A stretch of 39,486 bases of DNA. It comes from Bacillota bacterium (GTDB taxonomy: Bacteria; Bacillota; Clostridia; Peptostreptococcales; Anaerovoracaceae). The stretch's first letter is position 1, and each line of letters opens with the position of its first letter. Shown here piece after piece: positions 16,232-24,282 of the stretch. The DNA lies in NCBI GenBank assembly GCA_017556505.1, contig JAFYNS010000195.1, positions 1 to 39,486 on the forward strand, given 5' to 3'. A model generated the notes under the pieces. That model was not told the origin of the DNA. It saw only the letters and a program-made list of their open reading frames with translations, and did not search any database. A program made the position numbers and the translations under genes.

Positions 16232-17313
16232 GACATTTCCTCCAGTATTTCTCTGATTTTTTCAAGAAATGTTTTCATTTCTTCTTTTGATCCGATTGTA
16301 ATTCGGTTGTAGTCTGTAATTTCCGGTTTTGCGAAGTGGCGGATCAGTACACCGCGGGCCTTCAGTTCCTCATAGAGGGCAGTGCCGTCAATCTGCGGGG
16401 ATTTTACGAAGAGAAAGTTGGCCATAGATGGAATCACGGTGAATCCCAGATTCCGAAGTGCATCCGCTGTATACTGCCGGGTATCCATGATCCGCTGACA
16501 GTTTGCTGCGTAATAATCGTTGGAATCCACTGCTGCGATGGCTGCAGTCTGGGTGAGACGGTTGATGCTGTACGGATTGGTAGAGTACTTGAGCCGGTCC
16601 AGATCTGCAATCAGCTGCCGGTTTGCAATGGCGAAACCAAGACGGGCACCTGCCATGGAGCGGGATTTGCTGAAGGTCTGAACAACCAGAAGGTTTTCGT
16701 AATCGGCTGTCAGCCGGACCGCCGAAGCGGCACCAAAGTCTACATAGGCTTCATCAATCAGAACCACCTTATCGGGATTTGCATCCAGAATCTGACGGAT
16801 CTGTCCCAGGGAAAGGGCAAGTCCGGTCGGCGCATTTGGATTAGCGATACAGATCAGACCGCCTTCCTGTCCGGGGCCGGTCAGGCTGCAGTAATCTGCA
16901 GGATCCAGGGTGAAATCCTCCAGGAGCGGGACCTGCACTGCATCAATCTGATGGAGGTCTGCATACACCGGATAAAAGCCGTAACTGATAGAAGGAAACC
17001 ATGCTTTTTTTCCATCTCCTGCAAATGCCATGAAGGCGAAATTGAGGATGTCATCAGAGCCGTTGGCAAGATAAACGTTTTCTCTGCCAACTCCGTAGAG
17101 AGCTGCAAGGCGTTCCTTCAGAACCAAACATTCCGGATCAGGGTAAAGCCGAAGATCGGCAATTTCCCGTGCATTGACTGCAGCAATCACTTCCGGAGAA
17201 GGCGGATAAGGGGATTCATTGGTATTCAGTTTAATGTACTGCATCTGTTTTGGCTGTTCGCCAGGCGTATATACATCCAGTCCCGCGAAGCGGCGGTTTA
17301 AGTATTTGCTCAT
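16228..17313 (-). CDS. hisC: Histidinol-phosphate aminotransferase
   Basis: This PLP enzyme transfers an amino group from glutamate to imidazole acetol phosphate. The protein of 361 residues has the fold-type I signature: KLNTNESPYPPSP near 28-40, NGSDDIL near 84-90, NPNAPTG near 154-160, LIDEAYVDFG near 184-193, and the PLP lysine in TFSKSRSMAGARLGF near 215-229. It sits 18 bases after hisD and is coupled to hisB by an ATGA overlap. Confidence 0.94.
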   Translation of the reverse strand: MSKYLNRRFAGLDVYTPGEQPKQMQYIKLNTNESPYPPSPEVIAAVNAREIADLRLYPDPECLVLKERLAALYGVGRENVYLANGSDDILNFAFMAFAGDGKKAWFPSISYGFYPVYADLHQIDAVQVPLLEDFTLDPADYCSLTGPGQEGGLICIANPNAPTGLALSLGQIRQILDANPDKVVLIDEAYVDFGAASAVRLTADYENLLVVQTFSKSRSMAGARLGFAIANRQLIADLDRLKYSTNPYSINRLTQTAAIAAVDSNDYYAANCQRIMDTRQYTADALRNLGFTVIPSMANFLFVKSPQIDGTALYEELKARGVLIRHFAKPEITDYNRITIGSKEEMKTFLEKIREILEEMS

Positions 17314-17331
17314 GATTCCTTCCTTTCACAG

Positions 17332-18618
17332 CTATTCTTCTTCGAATCTTATGGTGACACTTCTGGCGTGTCCACTGAGTCCTTCCGCCTCAGCAAAATA
17401 TGCCACATCATCGGCAACCTGCTGCAGTGCACTGCGGGTATAGTAACTGTACTGATACTTCTTTACGAAATCATCCACAGACAGCGGACTGGAGAATTTG
17501 GCTGTGCCGCTGGTCGGCAGGGTGTGGTTTGGTCCTGCAAAATAGTCACCCAGTGCTTCCGGACAATTCTTTCCCAGAAAGACAGAACCGGCGTGACGGA
17601 TTTCTTCCAGGTAGTCGAATGGGTTGTCAACGCAGATTTCCAGGTGTTCCGGTGCGATTTCATTGGCAATTTCAATGGCTGTATGCAGGTCATCTGCCAC
17701 GATAATTTTGCCGTTGTTATCGATGGAGGCTCTGGCGATTTCTTCCCGAGGCAGCCGCTTCAGCTGGCGTTCCAGCTCTTCGCTGACCGCTTCCGCCAGA
17801 TCCATGGAGTCGGTTACTAAAACAGCACTGGCCATTTTATCATGTTCTGCCTGAGACAGCATGTCAGCAGCTACATATTTTGGATTGCAGGTTCCGTCTG
17901 CCACCACCAGAATTTCGGAAGGACCGGCAATCATATCAATGGCTACCCGGCCGTAAACCTGTTTCTTAGCTTCCGCAACAAAGGCGTTGCCGGGACCGGT
18001 GATTTTATCTACTGCCGGAATGGTTTCCGTACCGAAGGTGAGGGCTGCGATGGCCTGTGCTCCGCCGATTTTGAAAATGCGGTCAATGCCGGCAATCTTT
18101 GCTGCGGCCAGGATGACCGGATTGATCACTCCGCCCTTGGAAGGGGAAACCATGACAATTTCCTTTACTCCGGCAATTTTGGCAGGAATAGCGTTCATCA
18201 GAACGGAGGAAGGATAGGAAGCGGTACCGCCTGGTACATAGAGACCGACTTTATCCAGAGGAACCACTTTCTGCCCCATGATAATCCCCGGTTTTTCAGG
18301 GGTGCTGATAAGGAAACTGTTTCGGATTTGTTTCTCATGGAAGCTGCGGATGTTGGCGGCAGCCCGTTCCAGCACGCCGATGAACTGAGGACCAACATCC
18401 TCAAAGGCTGCTTCAAATTCTGCTTCCGATACTTCCAGGGAGAAGTCCTCATCGGCAAATCCGTCGAATTTACGGCAGTATCGGCGGAGTGCTTCGTCTC
18501 CATTTTCTTTTACATCGGCCAGAATACCGGTTACGATATCTTCTACATTGATCTGATCCATACCCCGGGCAAAGATTTCACCGTTAGGTACTTCTCCATA
18601 TTTCATAATCTTAATCAT
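17332..18618 (-). CDS. hisD: Histidinol dehydrogenase
   Basis: HisD carries out the last two steps, oxidising L-histidinol to L-histidine with two NAD+ at a zinc centre. The protein of 428 residues shows YVPGGTASYPSSVLMNAIPA near 126-145, GPGNAFVAEAKKQVYG near 210-225, GPSEILVVAD near 232-241, and the zinc-site Gln-His pair in LSQAEHDK near 254-261. A GGAG site precedes ATG 18618; the gap to hisG is 6 bases. Confidence 0.95.
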   Translation of the reverse strand: MIKIMKYGEVPNGEIFARGMDQINVEDIVTGILADVKENGDEALRRYCRKFDGFADEDFSLEVSEAEFEAAFEDVGPQFIGVLERAAANIRSFHEKQIRNSFLISTPEKPGIIMGQKVVPLDKVGLYVPGGTASYPSSVLMNAIPAKIAGVKEIVMVSPSKGGVINPVILAAAKIAGIDRIFKIGGAQAIAALTFGTETIPAVDKITGPGNAFVAEAKKQVYGRVAIDMIAGPSEILVVADGTCNPKYVAADMLSQAEHDKMASAVLVTDSMDLAEAVSEELERQLKRLPREEIARASIDNNGKIIVADDLHTAIEIANEIAPEHLEICVDNPFDYLEEIRHAGSVFLGKNCPEALGDYFAGPNHTLPTSGTAKFSSPLSVDDFVKKYQYSYYTRSALQQVADDVAYFAEAEGLSGHARSVTIRFEEE

Positions 18619-18624
18619 AAGCGG

Positions 18625-19266
18625 TTACTCCTTTATATTCTTACGTATCTTTTTTACAAGGGACTCAATTTCGCGGTTCTTGAATTTAAAGCTTACTTTA
18701 TTGGAAATGAGGCGGGCACTGATGGGAACGATAGTTTCCAGTACCTCCAGATTGTTTTCGTAAAGGGTGGTTCCGGTTTCCACGATATCCACGATTACAT
18801 CGGACAGCCCCAGAATCGGAGCGATTTCAATGGAACCCTGCAGCTTGATAATATCAATTTCTCTGCACCGGCTGGTATAGTAATCCAGTGCAATGTTGCT
18901 GAACTTGGTTGCAACACGAAGGGTTCTTCCGGTGTTGTCCCGGAAATTTTTCGGTCCGGCTACAGCCATGCGGCATTTGCCCATGTTCAGGTCCAGCAGT
19001 TCGTAGATGTCCGGCTGGTATTCCAGCAAAATATCTTTACCGGCTACACCGATATCAGCGGCACCGCGTTCCACATAGATGGCCACATCGGATGGCTTGA
19101 CCCAGAAATAGCGGATGCCTGCCTGCGGATTTTCGAAAATCAGTTTGCGGCTGTCTTCTTTGATTCCTTCGCAGGGGTAGCCTGCTGTCTCAAACAGATC
19201 ATACACTTTTTCGCCAAGCCGGCCCTTCGGCAGGGCCACATTAATCATCGGTTTACTGGAATTCAT
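18625..19266 (-). CDS. hisG: ATP phosphoribosyltransferase, short form, catalytic subunit
   Basis: HisG condenses ATP with PRPP, the first and feedback-controlled step of histidine synthesis. With about 213 residues it is the short form, which lacks the C-terminal regulatory domain and needs HisZ; the hisZ gene lies immediately upstream and overlaps it. Conserved parts are ALPKGRL near 12, the IYVERGAADIGVAGKD loop and the PRPP loop DIVETGTTL near 162. I chose ATG 19266 because GGAGG is nine bases upstream; ATG 19272 is only three bases from it. Confidence 0.93.
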   Translation of the reverse strand: MNSSKPMINVALPKGRLGEKVYDLFETAGYPCEGIKEDSRKLIFENPQAGIRYFWVKPSDVAIYVERGAADIGVAGKDILLEYQPDIYELLDLNMGKCRMAVAGPKNFRDNTGRTLRVATKFSNIALDYYTSRCREIDIIKLQGSIEIAPILGLSDVIVDIVETGTTLYENNLEVLETIVPISARLISNKVSFKFKNREIESLVKKIRKNIKE

Positions 19267-20386
19267 GTTCATAAGCCTCCTTCAAAGTACCACCTTCGAA
19301 TTTCATCAGTTTCCGGTAACGGAGTTTTTTTGGAATCTGCCGCTGTGCCTGAACGGTATATCCTGCAGCTGTCAGATCCTGTACTGCTTCAAAAAGCTTG
19401 TCCGGAGCAGCTGTTTTCTGGTACAGAAGGAGAATGTCCACGTCGTAGCCTTCCAGCGATGTATCGTAATCCTCAATCAGATCCATGTATATGGCAAAAC
19501 CGATGGCGCCGGATTTTTTGCCCATTTTGTCCATCAGCACGTCGTACTGGCCTCCGGAGAGTACACCGGTAGGAATTCCGTTGATATAGCCCCGGAAGAG
19601 CACGCCGTTGTAGTAGCTCATATCATTGACGATGGAAAAATCCAGATATATGGAAGTAAAGCCCTGCATTGTAAGTACGTCGCAGATAGTTTCCAGTTCC
19701 TCGATGGCCTGATCCATGGTTTCATTGAGACTGATGGACCTGAGTGTTTTCAGTACATTTGTCATGGAGCCGTAGGTGGTGGCAAGGGTAATGGCAGTTT
19801 CCCGGTATTCCTCCGGCAGACGGAGACTGTCGAAGAGCGCGTGGATTCCATGACTGTTTTTTTCACGGAGCAGGGTCAGAAACTTATCTTCATTCTTCGG
19901 CGAAAGCTTCACTTCCTGGAGGAACCCCTGGAGAATTCCCATATGAGAAATGTCCAGTATATAACTGTCTGTCAGAGCAGCAAGACTTTTTGCCGCAAGA
20001 ATAAGGACCTCGCTGATGTGGTAGATATCCAAATCTCCCATACATTCGAGGCCCATCTGCATGATTTCCTTATATGTGTTCGTACTCTTGGAGGTGCGGT
20101 AGATATTTTCGTTGTAATACACCTTCTGAACTGTATCGGGACAATCCTGAAAATTCTTCACAATAGAAAGCGTTACATCGGGTTTCAGTGCAAGCAGTTT
20201 ACCATTGGTATCGGTAAAGGTGATGATACTGCCGCCGGCCAGGAAGTCCTTATTGGTCACATACAAATCGTATTCCTCGAACTTGTTCATCTTGTAATGG
20301 ACGAATCCGTACTGTTCGTATAAATGTCGAAGGTTGAGAATATTAATGTCTTCCTGCTTCAGGTTGATGTTCTTGTTCAGTTTCAT
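19253..20386 (-). CDS. hisZ: ATP phosphoribosyltransferase regulatory subunit
   Basis: HisZ is a catalytically inactive relative of histidyl-tRNA synthetase that assembles with short HisG and provides histidine feedback. The class II fold is visible in the LRHLYEQYGFVHYKMNKFEEYDL start, the motif-2-like LKPDVTLSIVK and motif-3-like GVLSGGQYDVLM segments; the HisRS anticodon-binding domain is absent (about 377 residues). It is the first gene of the operon. ATG 20386 is preferred because the family core begins there; a longer 5' extension to 20455 is possible but would consume the leader. It overlaps hisG by 14 bases. Confidence 0.9.
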   Translation of the reverse strand: MKLNKNINLKQEDINILNLRHLYEQYGFVHYKMNKFEEYDLYVTNKDFLAGGSIITFTDTNGKLLALKPDVTLSIVKNFQDCPDTVQKVYYNENIYRTSKSTNTYKEIMQMGLECMGDLDIYHISEVLILAAKSLAALTDSYILDISHMGILQGFLQEVKLSPKNEDKFLTLLREKNSHGIHALFDSLRLPEEYRETAITLATTYGSMTNVLKTLRSISLNETMDQAIEELETICDVLTMQGFTSIYLDFSIVNDMSYYNGVLFRGYINGIPTGVLSGGQYDVLMDKMGKKSGAIGFAIYMDLIEDYDTSLEGYDVDILLLYQKTAAPDKLFEAVQDLTAAGYTVQAQRQIPKKLRYRKLMKFEGGTLKEAYEHEFQ

Positions 20387-20416
20387 GAATATTTCCGGGA
20401 TTTCCTTTCTGAATAT

Positions 20417-20446
20417 TGTGAGTGATAATAAAAAACCACACTCATA
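20417..20446. promoter_or_regulatory. Inverted repeat in the his operon leader
   Basis: TGTGAGTG (20417-20424) and CACTCATA (20439-20446) match at 7 of 8 positions around a 14-base AT-rich centre. It lies 31 bases upstream of hisZ on the minus strand, where a repressor or leader hairpin would act. I found no T-box or classical His leader peptide here and no convincing -35/-10 pair for hisZ. Confidence 0.4.
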
Positions 20447-20503
20447 CATTAACACATTATCGTGATAAAGTAAAGGGGCGGGACATATTTTTTTCTGTCT
20501 TTT

Positions 20504-20531
20504 TTTCTGTACATGTGGTATGATACAGAAA
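20504..20531 (+). promoter_or_regulatory. Extended -10 promoter inside a palindrome
   Basis: TGG-TATGAT (20516-20524) forms an extended -10 element for the membrane protein gene at 20564. It lies within a perfect 8-base inverted repeat TTTCTGTA / TACAGAAA (20504-20511, 20524-20531), a layout typical of an operator. No strong -35 box is visible. Confidence 0.45.
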
Positions 20532-20563
20532 GGTGCAAATCATCTTCATTGAAAGGATTCTAT

Positions 20564-21211
20564 ATGAATAAAAAACATCTGTTTAAATCTGTTCTGCTGG
20601 CACTGCTGTGTGTCCTCTTTATCATCTGTCTTTCGGTGACACTGACAGTCATGTTCCGACCAATTTATTACTGGGATATTCAGAACCTGGAAATCGGTCA
20701 GCGTTATAATATTCCTGCGGAAATCTGCCGCCTGAATTATGATGTACTGATTGATTATAACCTGGCCTGGGGACCTGATGTGCTGGAATTTCCAAACTTC
20801 AAAATGTCTGAAAACGGACGCATTCACTTCGAAGAGGTGAAGGTGATTTTTGTTGCATGCCAGTATGCGGCCCTGGTTGGACTGGCTGGTTTCATCGGAC
20901 GGATTGTCTGGCAGAAACGTCAGGGGGATAAGGACTTCCGCTGGATGCGGTGGACTGGCTGGGTGGCACTTGCTCTTGTTACTGCCGTGGGCGGGCTGAT
21001 TGCCGCCAACTGGGATCTGGCTTTTGTGCTGATGCACAAGCTGCTGTTTAATAATGACCTCTGGATTTTCGACTGGCGGACGGATCCGATTATTCTGATT
21101 CTGCCGGATGAATTTTTCATGCACTGCGGCATTATGATTATGGTGCTGGTGGTAGTCTTTGTAATTGGATGCCGCCTGCTGGCAAAGAAGCTGGAGAGTG
21201 AATCCGTATGA
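20564..21211 (+). CDS. TIGR01906-family integral membrane protein
   Basis: The protein of 216 residues has a short cytosolic start, a first helix near 8-30, an external loop with several Tyr/Trp residues, and three more helices in the second half. The C-terminal region FFMHCGIMIMVL is characteristic of the TIGR01906 (DUF1461) group, which is found widely in Firmicutes and has no known function. GAAAGGA precedes ATG 20564; an upstream ATG at 20513 overlaps the promoter and is rejected. It is a single-gene unit closed by a terminator. Confidence 0.75.
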   Translation: MNKKHLFKSVLLALLCVLFIICLSVTLTVMFRPIYYWDIQNLEIGQRYNIPAEICRLNYDVLIDYNLAWGPDVLEFPNFKMSENGRIHFEEVKVIFVACQYAALVGLAGFIGRIVWQKRQGDKDFRWMRWTGWVALALVTAVGGLIAANWDLAFVLMHKLLFNNDLWIFDWRTDPIILILPDEFFMHCGIMIMVLVVVFVIGCRLLAKKLESESV

Positions 21212-21230
21212 ATCGAAACTGGGAGACATG

Positions 21231-21254
21231 AAAAGGGTTTAGGCCCTTTTTTAT
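21231..21254 (+). terminator. Terminator after TIGR01906-type gene
   Basis: AAAAGGG (21231-21237) pairs with CCCTTTT (21244-21250) around a short loop and runs into a T-rich tract. Confidence 0.7.
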
Positions 21255-21260
21255 TATGTA

Positions 21261-21283
21261 GGAAATATCGTTCCGATATTTCC
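21261..21283. repeat. Perfect 10-bp hairpin
   Basis: GGAAATATCG-TTC-CGATATTTCC is a perfect inverted repeat with a 3-base loop, lying between two terminator-like structures. No T-run follows directly; its role is unknown. Confidence 0.7.
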
Positions 21284-21291
21284 GGAATAAC

Positions 21292-21345
21292 AAGAAAGTC
21301 TACCGCTGAAAATATAATCGGCGGAGCCGACTTTCTTATTTTTTT
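21292..21345 (+). terminator. Second, larger terminator-like hairpin
   Basis: AAGAAAGTC (21292-21300) pairs perfectly with GACTTTCTT (21329-21337). Inside it CCGCTG can pair with CGGCGG through one G-U pair, and seven T follow at 21339-21345. It insulates the XRE operon promoter from upstream transcription. Confidence 0.6.
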
Positions 21346-21357
21346 GCAAACTAAGTG

Positions 21358-21441
21358 TTGACAAGTAAAGTTGTCAATGATATACTGCAGTTATAAAAGA
21401 AATGACAAGAATAGTTGTCAAAATGAAAATAAAAGTTGTCA
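21358..21441 (+). promoter_or_regulatory. Sigma-A promoter with three phased XRE operators
   Basis: TTGACA (21358-21363), a 17-base spacer and TATACT (21381-21386) form a strong promoter. Three copies of TGACAA-N6-TTGTCA occur: 21359-21376 (perfect, overlapping the -35 box and spacer), 21403-21420 (perfect), and 21424-21441 (left half TGAAAA). Their centres are 44 and 21 bases apart, about four and two helical turns, so dimers would stack on one DNA face. The XRE protein encoded 17 bases downstream is the likely repressor, giving autoregulation. Confidence 0.8.
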
Positions 21442-21457
21442 GAAAGGAGTGTGTACT

Positions 21458-21688
21458 ATGCCACTGTATAACAGGCTGAAAGAATATCGGGCACGGATTA
21501 ATGTGAATCAGTCTGAAATGGGAAAGCTGGTGGGAGTATCCCGCCAGACCATCAGTCAGATCGAGCGGGGCGATTATTCACCGTCGGTAACGCTGGCACT
21601 GAAAATTGCGAAAGTGTGCGGTGCAAGGGTTGAGGATATTTTTGAATATGAGGAGGATGGAAACGATGAACAGCAACAGCATGAATGA
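21458..21688 (+). CDS. XRE-family helix-turn-helix regulator
   Basis: This small DNA-binding protein of 76 residues is almost entirely one Cro/CI-type domain. The helix-turn-helix is SEMGKLVGVSRQTISQIERG (about 19-38), followed by the helix ALKIAKVCGARVEDIFEYEED typical of the YozG/short XRE group. It starts at ATG 21458 with AAGGAG upstream. It shares its transcript with a DUF3169 membrane protein, whose start codon lies inside its end. Small XRE proteins paired with membrane partners often form self-controlled stress or toxin-sensing units; the signal here is not known. Confidence 0.88.
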   Translation: MPLYNRLKEYRARINVNQSEMGKLVGVSRQTISQIERGDYSPSVTLALKIAKVCGARVEDIFEYEEDGNDEQQQHE

Positions 21689-22499
21689 AAAGATTAAAAA
21701 AGAAAACCGCAAGGCACTGAAAATATTTATTCCGATGATCATAGCAGCAGGGCTGATTGGCGGTGTGTTTGGGTTCTTCAGTCAGACGGAATGGATGCAG
21801 AACTTTTTCGCAGACTTCGGCGGGAATCTGGATAAAGCGGTGTACCTGACGATTCCTTATCTGGTTATCGTTACAGTGGTGGTCACATTCCTGACCGGAC
21901 TGATGTATTACCGTAAAGCGAAAAAGGATTATAAGGGTTTCGAAGATCTGGAACGTTCCGTAACCAGTGATGAGGATGAAGAAAAACTGGATTTGATTTA
22001 CCAGAAGGCAGATTGTACGCTCAGCATTTCCCTGATTATCATTAACATAGGCACGCTTTTCAGCTATATGTTCTTTGGTATTTTCATGAATTATCTGATT
22101 CCGCTTCTGGATGCCTGGAAATTCGGAATCGTCATTATCACAATCGCTGTATTTCTGACTGGTATGTTTGCAGGTTTTAAAATTCAGCAGATGTCGGTAG
22201 ACCTGGTGAAGCGGATGAACCCGAAGATGCGTGGCAGTGTTTATGATATGAAGTTCAGCAAGAAATGGGAAGAAAGCTGCGATGAAGCAGAGAAGCTGAT
22301 GATTTATAAAGCCAGCTACAAGGCGTTTCAGACTGCAAATCTGACCTGTACCATACTTTGGATTTTAACCTGTCTGGGTGATATGCTTCTCCACTTCGGT
22401 GCTCTGCCGGTGGTAACAGTATCGGTTATCTGGATTGTCATGTCAGCAAGCTACTATATCGAAAGCTTCCGTCTGGAACACGGAAAGCACAGCAAATAA
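21666..22499 (+). CDS. DUF3169-family membrane protein
   Basis: The protein of 277 residues has six membrane segments in three pairs: around 18-38 and 60-82, 122-150 and 152-175, and 230-268. Linkers include FEDLERSVTSDEDEEKLDLIY and MNPKMRGSVYDMKFSKKWEESCDEAEK. The layout and the preceding XRE gene match DUF3169 proteins, which have no assigned function. I chose ATG 21666 with GAGGAGG eight bases upstream, giving a 23-base overlap with the regulator gene; ATG 21681 is also possible. The XRE operators upstream should control both genes. Confidence 0.75.
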   Translation: MNSNSMNEKIKKENRKALKIFIPMIIAAGLIGGVFGFFSQTEWMQNFFADFGGNLDKAVYLTIPYLVIVTVVVTFLTGLMYYRKAKKDYKGFEDLERSVTSDEDEEKLDLIYQKADCTLSISLIIINIGTLFSYMFFGIFMNYLIPLLDAWKFGIVIITIAVFLTGMFAGFKIQQMSVDLVKRMNPKMRGSVYDMKFSKKWEESCDEAEKLMIYKASYKAFQTANLTCTILWILTCLGDMLLHFGALPVVTVSVIWIVMSASYYIESFRLEHGKHSK

Positions 22500-22502
22500 A
22501 TG

Positions 22503-22543
22503 AAAAGGGAAGTGACTGCCGTCCGGCAGCCACTTCCCTTTTT
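22503..22543. terminator. Bidirectional terminator
   Basis: AAAAGGGAAGTG (22503-22514) and CACTTCCCTTTT (22531-22542) are complementary, with an inner CTGCC/GGCAG stem. It separates the convergent DUF3169 gene (+) and fatty acid transporter gene (-). Confidence 0.9.
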
Positions 22544-22592
22544 CTGTAGTTTATTCCCGAATATAATAATATTTTAGCAAGAGATTTTGATT

Positions 22593-23936
22593 TTAGAAGA
22601 GCAGACCCCATGCCAGGAAGCCCAGACATGCGATAATACCAGTGTAAATCAGGATTACAACCAGGTAACCCATAACGTTTCTTGCGGACAGACCAGCAAC
22701 ACCCAGAGCAGGCAGAGCCCAGAATGGCTGAATCATGTTGGTCCACTGGTCACCCCAAGCAATTGCCATAGCAGCACGTCCGTATTCTACGCCCATTTCT
22801 GTAGCAGCAGGCATTACGATTGGAGCCTGTACAGCCCACTGACCGCCGCCAGAAGGTACGAAGAAGTTGATGATACCTGCAGACAGGAAGGTGAATACAG
22901 GGAAGGTTACATCGTTGGAGATGTTAACGAAGAAGTCAGCAATGATACCAGCCAGGGAAACACCACCGTCATTCTTTGCAACCATCAGGCCCATGATACC
23001 AGCATAGAATGGGAACTGAAGCAGGATGCCTGCAGCGCCTGCAGCAGCATCGCTGATTGCGTCTACATACTTTCTCAGGTCACCGTGGAGCAGGATACCC
23101 AGGAACATAAAGATCATATTTACGATATTCAGACCCAGGTTAAAGCCGCTGGTAGCGAAGTAGTAAATGATATAAGCAAATCCCAGAACCAGAGTGATTG
23201 CCCACAGAATCTTGCTGTGTTCAATCTTTTCTGCAGGTGTATCAACGGTGTACTTTCTTTCTTCCTCTTCAACCAGCAGTGCAGGGTCTACCAGAACAGT
23301 CTGTTCTTTGGAAGGATGCATTGCATAGTTTACCAGAGGCATGGTTAACAGAATTACAACACACATACCCAGGTTTACCGGATGGAAGATGGTGTCGCTG
23401 GTTGGTGCCTGATACAGAACTTCCAGAATGGTGGAACCGGTGGACAGCTGCAGAGGTACGGAACCGGACAGACCTGCGTGCCAGATAACGAAACCGGAAT
23501 ATGCAGCAGCAATCAGCAGCGGATAGTCCACGTCTCTTACTCTCTTCGCTACTTCCTTAGCCAGCAGTGCACCGGCAATCAGACCGAAGCCCCAGTTGAG
23601 CCAGCAGCAGATGGTGGATACGAAGGTAACGATGATGATTGCGCTCTTCTTATCCTTTGCTGTAGATGCAATCGCACCCAGTGCCTTCTTGCAGACAGAT
23701 GCGGATGCCATCGCAGAACCGAGAACCAGAACCAGAGCCATCTGCATGGAGAATGCCAGCAGATTCCAGAAGCCGGAATCCTGGCCCCACGCCTTAACCA
23801 TGGTTACAGGACCCTGCTGGGTGCCAACCATAGCACCAATGAATACTACGATTGTCAGGATGATTGCGAATAAAAATGGGTCAGGCAGCCAGCGGTTTAC
23901 AACACGCACACAGCCGTTTGTGAATTTTTTAAACAT
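22593..23936 (-). CDS. atoE: Short-chain fatty acid transporter, AtoE family
   Basis: This membrane carrier of 447 residues belongs to the AtoE (TIGR00366) family, which moves short-chain fatty acids such as acetoacetate or butyrate. Family landmarks include the start RWLPDPFLFAIILT, SAYSGFVIWHAGLSGSVPLQ-like loop near residue 146, FFVPSGGGQWAVQAPIV near 357-373 and WGDQWTNMIQPFWALP near 393-408. About 11-12 helices are visible. Codon use is strongly biased (GGT, GCA/GCT, CTG, AAG/AAA pattern), as in the YfcC gene, suggesting high expression. It has GGAGGAG before ATG 23936 and a well-formed promoter (24014-24042), and is transcribed alone. Confidence 0.85.
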   Translation of the reverse strand: MFKKFTNGCVRVVNRWLPDPFLFAIILTIVVFIGAMVGTQQGPVTMVKAWGQDSGFWNLLAFSMQMALVLVLGSAMASASVCKKALGAIASTAKDKKSAIIIVTFVSTICCWLNWGFGLIAGALLAKEVAKRVRDVDYPLLIAAAYSGFVIWHAGLSGSVPLQLSTGSTILEVLYQAPTSDTIFHPVNLGMCVVILLTMPLVNYAMHPSKEQTVLVDPALLVEEEERKYTVDTPAEKIEHSKILWAITLVLGFAYIIYYFATSGFNLGLNIVNMIFMFLGILLHGDLRKYVDAISDAAAGAAGILLQFPFYAGIMGLMVAKNDGGVSLAGIIADFFVNISNDVTFPVFTFLSAGIINFFVPSGGGQWAVQAPIVMPAATEMGVEYGRAAMAIAWGDQWTNMIQPFWALPALGVAGLSARNVMGYLVVILIYTGIIACLGFLAWGLLF

Positions 23937-24013
23937 AATAACTCCTCCTACAACAATGTGTTATACAAAATTTGTGAATAAAATGTGTATAACGACAAAT
24001 AAACTACAAATAA

Positions 24014-24042
24014 AGTTTAGTACTCTGCTAAATAATTGTCAA
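24014..24042 (-). promoter_or_regulatory. Sigma-A promoter of the fatty acid transporter gene
   Basis: Read on the minus strand: TTGACA (24042-24037), 17-base spacer, TAAACT (24019-24014). The start site would be about 70 bases upstream of ATG 23936. The 346-base gap 23937-24282 holds this promoter, the plus-strand promoter at 24217, a weaker plus-strand pair (TTTACA 24110, TATAAT 24134) and otherwise plain AT-rich sequence. Confidence 0.7.
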
Positions 24043-24216
24043 GTATTTGTAATAAAATGTTAAAATGATTAAATTTAATTTAATGAAAATTGTTTCAAAA
24101 CACAAAAATTTTACAAAAGTCTTGTATTGTTCATATAATGTATCTGGCTCATGTTTTTGCATTATTTTGCAGAAGGAGTTATTTGTCACAGTAGGGTGAG
24201 ATTTGCCGGATTTTGT

Positions 24217-24245
24217 TTGACACTGAAAGGTGTACAGGATAAAAT
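24217..24245 (+). promoter_or_regulatory. Sigma-A promoter of the amidohydrolase-lysO operon
   Basis: TTGACA (24217-24222), 17-base spacer and TAAAAT (24240-24245) give a near-consensus promoter about 30 bases before ATG 24283. The pair TTTACA (24110) / TATAAT (24134) upstream may be a second start. Confidence 0.75.
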
Positions 24246-24282
24246 AGGAACGCAGGACGAAATGTGCTGCAGGAGGAACGAC

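Noticed and set aside
17842..19572. 576-codon open frame on the plus strand
   Set aside because: It is antisense to hisD, hisG and hisZ; the composition is a shadow of their codon pattern.
20387..20563. T-box or His-leader attenuator before hisZ
   Set aside because: No T-box consensus, no run of His codons and no terminator hairpin in the leader.
21292..21345. Purine-type riboswitch (GTCTACC motif at 21298-21304)
   Set aside because: The short match stands alone; the P1 stem and the joining segments are not in the required order.
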